Shown piece after piece: positions 36,048-46,500 of a DNA stretch of 64,000 bases. The translations under genes were made by a program, and so were the position numbers. This DNA comes from Bilabrum cf. latius (taxonomy: Eukaryota > Bigyra: Bicosoecida > Bigyra > Bicosoecida): the NCBI GenBank assembly GCA_965178125.1, contig OZ237766.1:1-64000 (forward strand). The letters run 5' to 3'. The notes under the pieces were generated by a model, which saw nothing but the letters and a program-made list of their open reading frames with translations, was not told the origin of the DNA and searched no databases. Each line of letters starts with the position of its first letter. Position 1 is the stretch's first letter.

Positions 36048-36986
36048 TCAACCCCGGGGCGCAGCGGCCGCACCACTGGCAGCCTCGCTGCTGCTTCCTC
36101 CGCCCCGCTCGCCTCCCCCCTCCCCTTCTCTGGGCAGCAGCGCATCCACGCTGTGCTCCGTGCCCATGGCCCGGTTCACCAGCGCCTGCACCACGGCCCG
36201 CACCACGCTCTCCACCCCCTGCCCCGAGAGAGCGCTCGTTGCCACGTATCGCACCCTCCACGGGGACCAGGCGCGACTGGGCCCGTCTGTCAGCAGCACG
36301 TCCTCCCGGAGGGGCTAGCCGCGGGGAGGGGCCGGCGCGCCGCGAACACCTTCTTCCAAGCGGCGCCCCTGCAGAGTCAGCTCCAGTTCTCGAGCGGTTT
36401 CGTGCGCCGTCTTGGCCGACACGATGTGGCCCGACTGCGCCCGTCGCATCGCTGCCGCGTCACCCACCGGCCGCTCCCCCGAAGCTCCAGCGGATCCGCC
36501 CGCAGCTTGGCCAGCCCTTCCATCCGCAGATGCAACGAGGTCTGCCTTGCATCCCACCAAGATGACCAGCGCGTCGGGGGCCTGGTCTGCCAGGTCCTCG
36601 ACCCAATCCGACAGAAGAGACTACCTCGACGATTCATCTGTCAGATCAAAGCAGAAAATAGCAGCGTCAGCCCCTCTAAAGTAAGATGTAGTGATGGAGC
36701 GATACAATTCTTGGCCACTTGTGTCCCAAAGGTGGCATTTCGCCGGAAATGGTCCGCGCGGGCCCAAAGCTTCAAGGCTGATTACAGAGAAACCTGCCCC
36801 AATTGTGGGCTCCGTCTAGGCATCAAACGAGCTCGTTGCAATACGTTGTACCAGTGTAGTCTTTCCTACCGCACTGTTTCCGAGGAGAAGCACCTTGAAT
36901 GGCCTCACAGCGCTGGCTTCGCCAGCCAGATTCAGATCCGGTGGCTCCGTGGATATACCACCATCTTTAGAGTTGGAGCATCCCAT
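36048..36986 (-). CDS. N-acylated Rab-like GTPase 2
   Basis: 312 aa, ATG to TGA, [TAG] at 36816, 36621 and 36315. It starts MGCSNSK (myristoyl/palmitoyl signal). G1 is GNSAVGKT at 36-43, aligned exactly with GTPase 1. Switch I reads FDA[TAG]TEPTIGAGF; G3 is WDTSGQE with the catalytic Gln intact; then YFRGADAAIFCFDLTDE, DWVEDL and VGCKADL (G4); G5 is ATSA after a Pro/Gly/Arg-rich insertion of about 90 aa. The Switch I TIGAGF and overall pattern are closest to the Rab5 group; with the N-acylation signal the best analogue is ARA6. The Gly/Glu/Ala-rich C-terminus has no CC motif. All three [TAG] lie at variable positions. Confidence 0.85.
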
Positions 36987-37417
36987 CACAAGCAAATGAC
37001 AGGTTGTTTTCGCTGTCTCTGTTCCGATAGACTCGGATTGGTGTGCCCGTGCCGATCAACAGTGACAAAGACTGTCCGAAATCGATCCGCCCAAGAGACC
37101 GGAAGAACCAGGAACCGGGAACGCCGTCTCGTCGGTGGTTCGCCCGCTGTTTCTCAGCAAGGCTGATCTTGGGCTGCCCATGGCCGCGGTCTAGCACGGC
37201 AGACTGCCGGGCTAGCCGGCCTTGCCTCCCAAGGAAGCAGCCATTCTCGCATTGCTGCGCCGCGATGCCCGCCACTGGCAGCAGCGCAAAGCAGGTCACG
37301 GTGTTGCGCTAGGAGGCTCACCGGCCCGGGCGTTCCAATAAGGTTTTGGCCCATCCGCACCCCCTACCACCATCCAATTGCGGCCCACATCGCACCCCAC
37401 TGGCAGCGTATTGATCG
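36987..37417. other. Intergenic region
   Basis: Between the start of GTPase 2 and the end of cutA. A minus-strand frame of 110 codons here overlaps the GTPase start in another frame and shows no family resemblance; I regard it as chance. Confidence 0.4.
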
Positions 37418-37969
37418 TCAGCTCTCCTCGCCGCCCGAGGTGCCATCCCTCTTTTCGCCGCTGCCAATTGCATCTGCATCGACACCGTGCGGTGCAGCCT
37501 GAGGATCCAGAGTGCTTGTCCGGACCCAGTCCAGGTACTCGTGGAGCCCTCCCCTCACGTCAGTGAAGATAACCTCTGGCACGTCATAAGGGTGCACCTC
37601 TCGCACGTGGGCAATCAGCCTGTCCGCCAGGCTACTCCTCGTCTTTGCGATCAGCAAGCTCTCCGAGTCCTCCTCCACGGCACCCTTCCAGTGATACACG
37701 CTGGTGATGCCGGGTACAATGTTCACGCAAGCTGCTAGCTTCGCTTCAACGATGCTTCGGGCCACTTCCTTCGCTTTGCTAGGCGGAGCCGTGATGAGCG
37801 CGACTTTGATGCCATCCTCAGCTGCATCCTTGCTGGATGCATGCATTGACGCCATTCTTGCCCCCGTCTGCACAGAAGCAAGCGGGGCAGTCCGGGGTTG
37901 CACTTGGAGCGGAGACAGATCGCTTGTGTTTTTCGCCACCGAGACCGCTACAACCTGCGCATATTGCAT
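37418..37969 (-). CDS. CutA divalent-cation tolerance protein
   Basis: 183 aa from ATG 37969 (MQYAQVV) to TGA. The N-terminal 60 residues are Ser/Thr/Ala-rich and probably a plastid or mitochondrial presequence, as in plant CutA. The CutA domain follows from VALITAPPSKAKEVARSIV through AACVNIVPGITSVYHWKG, LIAKTRSSLADRL and VREVHPYDVPEVIF. The His-Pro-Tyr-Asp-Val-Pro-Glu motif and the W-K-G/E region are family hallmarks. CutA forms trimers and binds divalent copper; its exact role is debated. A short hydrophilic C-terminal tail extends beyond the domain. No TAG inside. Confidence 0.92.
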   Translation of the reverse strand: MQYAQVVAVSVAKNTSDLSPLQVQPRTAPLASVQTGARMASMHASSKDAAEDGIKVALITAPPSKAKEVARSIVEAKLAACVNIVPGITSVYHWKGAVEEDSESLLIAKTRSSLADRLIAHVREVHPYDVPEVIFTDVRGGLHEYLDWVRTSTLDPQAAPHGVDADAIGSGEKRDGTSGGEES

Positions 37970-38309
37970 TCGGCACGCATTAATCACAACTGGTCGCTAG
38001 TATAGACTGAAAAATCGCCCAGCAGAGCACCGAAGGCGAAGTAAAGGCCTCGCAAGCGACCGCATCGACAACGTGCCCTGCTGCTGCAGAAGACCCTTCT
38101 AGACGGAGAGTGTTGCAACGCAGGCCTTACCGATACAGTCAATGCTTTGAGGAGAAACTTAAGTATCGGCAGATTGCAACGTGTATGGTGAAAGCCAGTG
38201 GCCTGCCAGTGTGGGTGAGCTTAGGGATTGATCGCACTGCAGCGCGGTCACAACGCCAACGCCAGGCAGCATCTCTGCACAGTCCCGCAAAGTCAAACCC
38301 ATTAGCATG
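37970..38309. other. Intergenic region
   Basis: Upstream of cutA and downstream of the WD40 gene. No coding signal; nothing else seen. Confidence 0.4.
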
Positions 38310-39515
38310 TTACACTCGCAGCAGCTGCACCTTCTTCCCGAACGCAATCACAACCCAGTCAGGCAGGTTGGAGGGCCACAAGAGGCTGTTGATCTCTGCC
38401 TCCGCCCCGTAGGCCAAGATGGGGTCCTCCACAGGGGTGGGCAGCTGGCTCAAGTCCCAGATGAGGGCCTGAGTGTCGTCTGCTCCCGAGCACAGGTGGC
38501 ATGCACTGTGCGGGGCCCACGCCACCGAGTTTACTGGGTGCGAGTGCGCCGCTAGCTCCGCCACAGGCATGGACGGCACTCGAATGTCCACGATCGTGAC
38601 CTTGCTCTGGTCCTGCGCGGCGCACGCGATATAGTTGGTGTCTATCTTGTTCCAAGCCAGCCTCAGCATGGGTGCCTGGTTGGGAGTCTCGTACATGATG
38701 GTCGAGTGGTCCAGCTTGCGCAGGTCGAACAGACGCAGGGAGCCATCCGCACCCACTGTGCCGAAGATGTTCTTGCTCCTGGAGAAGGCGATGTCATACA
38801 CTTCCTTGTCATGCGCGATGATCTGCGTACGGATGCGCTGCTGGTCCACGTCCCAGATGGTGCACGTGGTGTCGATGGACGAGGTGCCGATCAGGTTGGG
38901 GTCCTCCTCGTTCCAGTCGAAGCTCGTCAGCGGGGCGCAGTACTCGCTATTCTTGTTCGAGTTGAATAGACCTTCCTGCGCCACCGAAGACGTGGCCGTG
39001 GAGGAGCCCCCCGCGGGCGGCTCCCCGTCCCTGTAGCTCCACAGTCTCAGGTAGTCCCCTGTGGTGGCAAGGATGTCGCGCTTGGCTGCCAGCGCCTTGG
39101 GCGCCCACATGATCTTCGTCGCGGGGTACGGGTGGTCGAACTGGGCCTTTTCCTTAAACTCGGCCGTATCCTCGTCTATCTCCACTATCTTGATGCGGTT
39201 GCAGTATTCCTCGATGAAGCTGCCAAGGGCAAGCCGGAATGCGACGCCGGGGGCTGGCGCGTTGCTCGATGACATGCCATACACTGTCCAAGGGGCCTCA
39301 TATGTATGTATTTCTTTCTTGTCAATACCTTTTTCAGATGCTGCGCCTGCTGTTTCTGTCCCTTCCTTCGCAGCAGAGCTGGACGACGACGAGGTTGCTT
39401 CCCCCCCTGCTGGTGCATCACCCGCACGACCTCTTGATGCAGCCGCAACTGATTCACCTTCCATTGGTACTGAGCTCGGCACCGCTGGTGGTCCACTACT
39501 TCCTGTGCTTGCCAT
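38310..39515 (-). CDS. WD40-repeat protein of the DCAF7/TTG1/LWD family
   Basis: 401 aa, ATG to TAA. A Ser/Ala-rich N-terminus of about 70 aa precedes YEAPWTVYGMSSS and RLALGSFIEEYCNRIKIVEID, which are signatures of the DCAF7 (WDR68)/AN11/TTG1/LWD family. WD repeats follow: LTSFDWNEEDPNLIGTSSID, TCTIWDVD, AHDKEVYDIAFSR, ASLRLFDLR-type (GSLRLFDLR), APMLRLAWNK, AHSHPVNSVAWAPHS and ALIWDLSQL. The C-terminus AEINSLLWPSNLPDWVVIAF matches the family end. These propellers are scaffolds for kinases, transcription factors or Cullin4-DDB1. No TAG inside. Confidence 0.95.
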   Translation of the reverse strand: MASTGSSGPPAVPSSVPMEGESVAAASRGRAGDAPAGGEATSSSSSSAAKEGTETAGAASEKGIDKKEIHTYEAPWTVYGMSSSNAPAPGVAFRLALGSFIEEYCNRIKIVEIDEDTAEFKEKAQFDHPYPATKIMWAPKALAAKRDILATTGDYLRLWSYRDGEPPAGGSSTATSSVAQEGLFNSNKNSEYCAPLTSFDWNEEDPNLIGTSSIDTTCTIWDVDQQRIRTQIIAHDKEVYDIAFSRSKNIFGTVGADGSLRLFDLRKLDHSTIMYETPNQAPMLRLAWNKIDTNYIACAAQDQSKVTIVDIRVPSMPVAELAAHSHPVNSVAWAPHSACHLCSGADDTQALIWDLSQLPTPVEDPILAYGAEAEINSLLWPSNLPDWVVIAFGKKVQLLRV

Positions 39516-39802
39516 GTTGGGTTCAATAATGCAAACAACTTATAGCAACTGATGGCAACAGATTGGAGTCGTTTCAAGCCCTAGACTGAGTACTCGACAA
39601 GTTTAAGTTTTTTTTCTATTCGATTTCTTGTACGCCTTGTACTGATATTTCGTGCTGCCCGAAGTTTGCTTGGCCGGTAGAATTGAAACGGCGATCGAGA
39701 AATAGCACTGTACAATTGAAATCGAACGTTCCAGATAGGTTCGGTCATATGATTCGATGACGTGGGAAAGAATTGAGCCATCTGCACCAAGGAAATTGCG
39801 GA
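39516..39802. promoter_or_regulatory. AT-richer divergent promoter region
   Basis: Shared upstream region of the WD40 gene (minus) and a small membrane protein gene (plus). More AT-rich than the surroundings; no defined element recognised. Confidence 0.3.
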
Positions 39803-40416
39803 ATGCGCCATGCTTGGCAAGTGTTTGAACAGCCGAAACGGGCTGGTAGAATTTTGACGGGAATCCTCATTGCTGGCTGGACTTTCAAATGGATAGTGTG
39901 GGATTTGGTAAGGGAGAGGCACTGCCTGCTGCGAAGCAATCTCGCCATCGTTTGTGGCTACGATATACCTGGTTCTTACTGTGATACTTTGGGGTTGTGT
40001 TTACTGTTGTTTGTCGTTGCGTGGTTCGAACTTCGTGTTGGGCACTGCTCGCTAGCTGCAACTGCTATTGTACTGGCTCATTTGTGCCGCAGGCTAGATC
40101 CGAATTCGCGGAACTTGAGTAGCGTCGAATGGAAAAGCTAGATGAAAGTTTTGCGCAGATGCAAGCCGGTAAGCGAAAGTGCACCCCGTCCTTGTTTGTC
40201 AGTGCCGCATCCTGGATCGAGCCTGAGAATGTTGAGAGATTTCTTTCCAAACACGCAGGAAATCGAGTGAATTGGAGGCTCGTGGAGGCTCGGGCGGATA
40301 GAGAAGAGAAGGTAGCCGCGGAGCTGTTGGGCCAGGGAATCCAGCTGATGCCCCTGGATGCAAGGGAAGCTGTGGACTAGGCTGCCGATCAGGATACACA
40401 CAGCGGCAGGAGCTGA
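39803..40416 (+). CDS. Small single-pass membrane protein (unknown)
   Basis: 142 aa in two exons: 39803-39907 and 40093-40416 (TGA). Intron 39908-40092 is GTAAGG...CCGCAG, phase 0 on both sides. Exon 1 gives MRHAWQVFEQPKRAGRILTG then a hydrophobic span ILIAGWTFKWIVWDL. Exon 2 gives a charged tail with [TAG] at 40120 (FAELE[TAG]RRMEKLDESFAQMQ) and at 40378, twelve codons before the TGA. The tail has a repeated Glu/Arg helix (NWRLVEARADREEKVAAELL). Size and layout resemble small mitochondrial or ER membrane subunits, but I do not recognise the family. Confidence 0.55.
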
Positions 40417-41063
40417 GCCATATACTGCCCATAGCTCTGCATGAACCACTCACTGGGTGGAGGGGGGGGGGGGGTTGTCATTCATTTTTGGAGCGACTGC
40501 CAGTGTAAGGCTGCGTGTGAGGCTCGGAGGCTCGGGTTGAGCACCGTTGTAGCTTAGAGTCCAGGCACCACTGGCGCGGCGCACGTGCTATGGTCTGCAA
40601 CTGCTTGGACCCCGCGTTGGGATGCATGGGTCGCCCTTACCCCCTCTTCGGGCGAGCATATGCGTGTCTTCAGGGCCATACAGGTGTCTCCGTGGCTGCG
40701 TGTTTGTGCCCATACAACGCGCCTGATCGGAGCAAGTGGCGGTACTGCACGCTGTTCGAGCGTTTCTAGCGGCTGCTACCAGCCTAGGATGCTGTAAATG
40801 ACGCGCGTGCATCGTCATGATTGATTGTGGATCGGAGCGGCCGCACTGGTTGTCGTCACAGTGATCCACCCTTTCGTGCGTCTCGCATTCTAGTCGTCTG
40901 ACTTGTACTTCACAGAGTGGCGGTGGGACGGCTGGTCCGATGCTCTCGGCTCGGATCATAGTTACGTGCACTTACAGTCGCTAGAGTGCCATATAACTGG
41001 AAGTGATGAGCAGGCCAGACAGAACCAGTGTGCGCGCAGACGTACTCGCTGGCAAGTCTTGGA
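40417..41063. other. Intergenic region with G13 homopolymer
   Basis: About 650 bp without a supported gene. Contains a run of 13 G at 40462-40474. Nothing else recognised; the right part is the promoter of the rhamnose mutarotase gene. Confidence 0.4.
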
Positions 41064-41859
41064 ATGAGAATCCTGATAAAGCGCATTAATCGTTGTGTAA
41101 ACAAGCTTCAAACGCTTAAAGCATTGCATTGGGGCAGTCGAGACGATAGTCGTACTACTGGCAGTGTTGCGTTCCGTCGCACGGGTCTTTCCTCACGAAC
41201 GCCGGCTCGACGTCATTTTCATTCTGGCGGATCTGCAAGCATGGCCGCATCAGCTGATGGCTCAAGTACTTCTATCATCAAAGGCAAGCGTGTTGGGCAA
41301 GTAATTAAACTTAAACCGGAGAAGTACGATGAGTACAAGAAGCTGCACGCAAGCGTATGGCCGGACGTCTTGAAGAGGATCCACGACAGTAATATTCGTG
41401 ATTATACAATATACTACTCTCCAGGTCAGTATTTGTCATGCTCTTCTTCGTAATACCGCTTTTTCCAGTATTGCATAGAACATGCGATCTTCCAAGGCCG
41501 CCCCGACTCGATTCATCGCAGAAGTAGGATGCCTTTTCAGCCACTTCGTGTACGTCGGGGAAGATTGGGATAAGGATATGGCAGCCATTGCCGCGGACGA
41601 GAAAACTCGGGAATGGTGGGCTGTTTGCGATCCGTGGTGAGTGCAGGCAGAGTATCTCGAAGATTGAGTTTGCCATACCACCGCTGCGGTTTCCAGTCAA
41701 ACGAGTGGGACAGCACGTCACTGAAAGCTACAATAATCAACTTTGAGGTTTCGCAGCCAAGAAAGCGTCGCACCTGATGCCGCTAAAGGGTCGGCTGATT
41801 CGGACGCAACTGGCCGCCCCTGGTGGCAGGGCATGGAGGAGCTCTTCCACTCCGACTGA
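41064..41859 (+). CDS. L-rhamnose mutarotase (RhaM family)
   Basis: 192 aa in three exons: 41064-41424, 41522-41636 and 41757-41859 (TGA). Introns are GTCAGT...TCGCAG and GTGAGT...TCGCAG. Splicing joins YYSP/EVGCLFSHFVYVGED and CDP/CQESV in frame. The domain runs from VGQVIKLKPEKYDEYKKLH (catalytic-region His), ASVWPDVL, NIRDYTIYYS, SHFVYVGEDWDKDMA and REWWAVCDPCQ to WWQGMEELFHSD, all typical of RhaM/YiiL. It interconverts alpha and beta L-rhamnose anomers. The 59 residues before MAASADG (ATG 41241) are basic (RRHFHS) and may be an organelle presequence; the shorter start is equally possible. No TAG inside. Confidence 0.9.
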
Positions 41860-42153
41860 TGAAGTGCGCGTCTGTTGATCACTGAGCCTATGCATGTTTT
41901 ACGATTTGGTGCGCCATTGTGGGTGCACGTGGTGCATGCTGTCTTGCTGGCAGGGGGCCAGTGGCAGTGGATGCAGGCCTTGCAGTTGGTGGCCCGCTGC
42001 TCAGGATTCCTAGAAGCCCACTACTTGTCAAGTATTGCACCCATCGTATGCTTACAACCACAATCGTAGTATCGAATCGGATCCACAGGCGGTCGGCCCC
42101 CGTGCCACCAGCAGAGTCGGTGTCAGGCACCCCCTCTGGAAGTACCTCGGCAC

Positions 42154-43065
42154 TCACTGGTACCTGCCTTGTCGGATCCAGACCTGTGATACCCATTTTT
42201 CCTCATCCGCCTCTTCTCCTGTGTGCAGAGCCAGCTTGTCCAGCTTGCCGTCGAGCGTGCACGGGAAAAACACCAGCGCCTTGCCCTTCTTGGGGAGTAC
42301 CCGCAAGTCCAGCTTGGGGAAGTACGTGCCGCCGCCAGATGCGGCATCTGTCAAATACACAAGCACAGTGCCGACTCTGTTCCCGCCCGTGAAGCAGCAT
42401 TCCCTTCCTGGGGCAGTGTTCAGATCGAAGGCGTCGAAGTGCGACTTGTAGAACTGGCCCTTGTAGTACCGACACACCTATGGGGGCTCTTGGTGCGTCG
42501 GCGGCTTCTTAGTAAGCTTTGCCACTTTATCACACAGCCATGATACGGATGCTTTGTTCAAGAAACAACTCTGGCTCGTGCGCGTTGGTGCAGAGCTCTT
42601 GCCCGCCGTCCCGTCCACCACGATACTTCGTTTTAGTCCAGGACCACCGACTGCTTTGAGCTCATCGCATTCATCCGATGTCAAGAAATTTTCAATAACG
42701 TAAACTGGCGGCTGGTCAGAGACTCGCTTGAGCCTGGGTGTCTCTGCGAGGGGTTTCTTGATGGACACGTAGCCACGAAGCTCAATGAGCTGCTGTGCAA
42801 GTCTCCGGTAGCGAGCAGTCTAAACCTTCTTGCTATGGCCCAACGCTAGAGAAATCGGGCTTTGATTCTGCATCAATGCATTCCATCGAGTTGTCGTGGC
42901 AAAGCAGGCACCAATCTCACTCGGGTCAAGCGGCAAATAGTTGTCTTCTCGTCTATCTTTCTCTTCAACAAAGACCGCATGGGGGGCTACCTGTATTTTA
43001 GGAGAATCTGTCGTCGCTGGAATCACATACGGATCCACAGAAGCCGAACTGGACACGGCGGCCAT
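42154..43065 (-). CDS. Prolyl 4-hydroxylase (2-oxoglutarate/Fe(II) oxygenase)
   Basis: 303 aa from ATG 43065 (MAAVSSSAS) to TGA. [TAG] at 42820 and 42478. N-terminal half: linker, then VYVIENFLTSDECDEL, the usual start of the P4H fold, and the RTS[Q]-like element TRTSQSCFL. The catalytic core is PP[TAG]VCRYYKGQFYKSHFDAF: His209 and Asp211 are the HxD iron ligands. GTVLVYLTDAASGGGTYFP follows; His281 (LALHTG) is the distal iron ligand, and Lys290 (EKWVSQVW) should bind 2-oxoglutarate. The [TAG] at residue 196 sits where the family has a nearly invariant Gln (LQVxxY), direct support for TAG = Gln. Hydroxylates prolines of cell-wall or other secreted proteins, or of cytosolic targets; no clear signal peptide is seen. 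Confidence 0.92.
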
Positions 43066-43561
43066 GCCGAGCCGCACCGATTGCTTGGTTCTTAAAGACG
43101 CAGTTCTCCAAGCAGCACCGTTGTTCTAAGGGAGCAGACTTGAAATCCCAAGCAGGCGCGGCTTGCTAAGCAGAAACTGTCGCAGTATCCTGGTAGGAGC
43201 CAAGAGTTCGTTCAGCAAGGAAACTTTGTGTTCCGACAAACTATGAAGATGAATGCGTGGCTTGGTCTCAACCGCCTTGCACTGGCCAGGATGTACTGCA
43301 CGAGGCGGCCTGCTGCCTCAAGAGGTGGTGGCTCCACCGGATGGCACATTTACAATATCATCAATGCATTTGGATCGTGTTTGGCGCAGGGGGGGCTTGC
43401 TGGGTATATACCAGTATTTTATAACATCTCGTAACAATGGCTGCCTGTCCGTTCGGCGTTCGGAGCGAACTTCATCCATCCAACACGGTCGCACTAAACC
43501 ATCCATTTGGGCTGCCCTTTAAGCGTATTGCCATCCTTTCCGTTTATCAGGAGTAATTAAG
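43066..43561. promoter_or_regulatory. Divergent promoter region, P4H / phosphatidylserine decarboxylase
   Basis: About 500 bp between divergent starts. Only short, unsupported frames; no element recognised. Confidence 0.3.
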
Positions 43562-46500
43562 ATGGGATGCGGAACTAGTACCCCCGTGGTGGATGCGTCA
43601 AATCAGAACGTCCAAGTGATGGCACACCGTTCGCAGTCGTAGTCGCACAAAGAATACGTGGCCATGCCAAATCAGGTCAGCGTTGCGAAATATTTGTTGT
43701 GAAGCCGAGATGGAGGTCAAGTTATCGCCACATTTAGTGGTGCCTTGCTTTCGCACCCAATTGGATCGCAGGCAGGAACCAACATTGAGGACCCAGACAC
43801 GGCCAAGTCCGGCGTTTTTTACCACGTGTCCGTTTCAATATGGATGGCAAAGGGTCTCATCGAGGCAGATTCTTTGGGAGGCTCTGATCCGTACGTAATC
43901 GCCGAGTGTCAGGGCGTGAAGCTGAGGACCGAAACGGTGCAGTCCAACACGTGAGCCGAGCCTGCAGGTTGGTAAATAGAATTCTGCTTGTTTGGAGGGT
44001 GTGCTCCAGGCATCCCATGGGGGCCTCTTCGTTGGCATTGTCTGCGTGCTGGCGTCACCTGATGGCCGTGTTCCGCTGCACCAGGGGATCCACTCAGCCT
44101 CACTGCCAGAGGCACCAACCGATCCACTCACGATACGATGCACAAATCCCAGATCGCCCCCCTCCTCCTCATTGCACTGCCCCGCAGCAATCCCGTGTTC
44201 AACGAGCGGTTCGACTTCATGCTCAAGTCCAAGCCCAGCTACATCACCTTCGCCCTCATGGACAGCGACCTGGCAACGAGCGACGACCCGCTGGGCCAGT
44301 GCTACATCGCCCTGGATGCATCCCATTGCAGCGAGCAGGGCCACCCCGTGCAGTGGCTGGATGTCAACAGCACCCCGGAGATGAAGCAGCAGGGCGTGGA
44401 GGCAACCGGCCAGCTACAGGTGCAGGCCAACTGCACGGAGGTCCGGGCCTCTGCCGAGGACGCCGAGACCCAGGCCCGCATGCGGCAGGTGCTCTCCCTC
44501 GGGGTGCACAGCCTCCTGCTCACCTCTGTGCAGTTCAAGCCCGAGCAGGCCGCCAAGGCCCTCCGGTGCGCCCGCGGAGGAGAGCTGCTCCTAGTGTTCA
44601 TCGTGCAATTCGGGCAACACACGGTCCGCTCCCCAGCCATCCCCGTGGACCAGGCGCTGGTTGAGATAGGGACACCCATCCCCATCCACAAGCAGGCCAG
44701 GTTCTGGGTACTGGCAGGCCAGGAGAATTACGTGGCTCGCGTGTACATCTACGCAGACACCAACCGCAAGGCAGGGGCGGACCCTGATCTGGAGCTGCTG
44801 TCCATCGCCAACGTGCCCACCAAGCGGCTGCTGGAGGGCGTGACGGCGGACCGGGCCTCCAAGAAGAAATCGATCGATGAGGGGGCAGAGGACAAACCAG
44901 CGGCAGGCAAGGGCAAGGGCAAGGGCAAGGGCGGCAAGATTGCGGAGAGTGCCACCCAGCACATGAGCGTGGGCTTCCTCGCCGCTGCACTCAGCGACGA
45001 GGACGGAGATGGGGCACTGGGAGACAACCAGCTGCGGGCGGCTCTCATCGCGCGCCCCAAGCTGCACGTCCAGGGGCCGGGGCAAGCGCTGCGCCGGGAG
45101 CAGACGCAGGCGGCCCAGCTGCGGAAGGCGCACACCTAGGAACGGAAGGCCTTGAGGAGGCAGGCGGCCACTCGCCACGTGCTGCCCGAGGGCACGGACG
45201 AGAGTGCCAAGAGTGCCCAGGGCGAGGCGGATCTGCGTGGCACCGTGGTGGCAGGGGGCAAGGGGACGTTTAGCAAGGTGCTGGGCGAGCAGGAGGTGGC
45301 GCCTGCCCTGCGAGACGAGCTGCTGGGTGTCAAGATGGTGCAGGGGGGCGTGGACGAGAAGATACAGGCAGGCGCAGGGGCCAGCGGAGCGGGAGGGGCT
45401 GCATCGGGGGCAGGGGTGGACAGGGACGTGGGCAGCGGCGGCGTGCACACGCTGATCCGGCCCTCCGCAAAGGACGCTGCGGCAGCGATGGCGATCGTGG
45501 GTGTGCGCGGCGTGTTCAGCAGCAAGGTGGATCTGGAGCGCGTGTTTTTCTCCCGTCTGCTGGAGCGGTTCGACGGAGACAAGGACGGCAGGCTGGAGAA
45601 GGAGGAGATCCTCATGGGGCTCTCTGCGCTGAGTCACGGGGACATCAACAAGGGGCTGGGCATGGACGACAAGGGCATCGAGGAGCTGTTCGACCGGCTG
45701 GACGCAGACGGCAGCGGGGCTCTCGAGGAGTCCGAGCTGCTTCGGTTCCTGCGGTCTGCCGAGTTCTAGTCGTCTCGGATGGCCGCCACGATGATGGCCT
45801 ATGTCTTGGACGGGCAGGGGGGCGTGCAGGAGATGATGACCGGCTTCAAGGACCCTGATGCCCGCAGGGTGGGGCAGCTGCAGGCGGTGCGCGGGGGCGG
45901 CAAGATCCTTGCGGGCGCCGAGGAGCTGGACACGGTGGGGGAGCTGTACGGGATGGAGCGCAGGACGGGAATGGTGGTCAAGGAACACATCCCGGGGTAC
46001 GTGCGCATGGCCCTCAACATGCTGTACAAGGCGGGTGACCTGGCCAAGCTGAGTGGGGTGCGGGCCGCGCTCTCCCAGTTCTCCGCCCACGAGGGGGCCG
46101 AGAAGAACGAGCCCTCGAGCGTAGATGGGATTGCAGACTTCATCGCGCAGTTCGGAATCGACGAGAGGGAGATGCAGTTGCCGGTGGAAGCGTTCGGGTC
46201 CTTCAACGAATTCTTCTACCGCAAGCTGAAGAAGGAGGCGAGGCCCATCGCTGCTCCAGAGGACGACTCTGTGCTGGTCTCGCCCGCGGACTGCAGGCTC
46301 AACGTGTTCAACACCATCACGGACGCCACTCGGCTCTGGATCAAGGGCAAGCAGTTCAGCGTGGACCAGCTCTTCGGCACGGGTGCAGACGAGGTCAAGC
46401 GCAAGTACGCGCCCAGGTTCCAGGGCGGCTCGCTGGTCATCGCGCGCCTGGCCCCGCAGGACTACCACCGGTGGCACTTCCCCGTGAGCGGGACGCTGTC

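Noticed and set aside
36967-37299. 110-codon minus-strand frame upstream of GTPase 2
   Set aside because: It overlaps the GTPase start in another frame and shows no recognisable motif.
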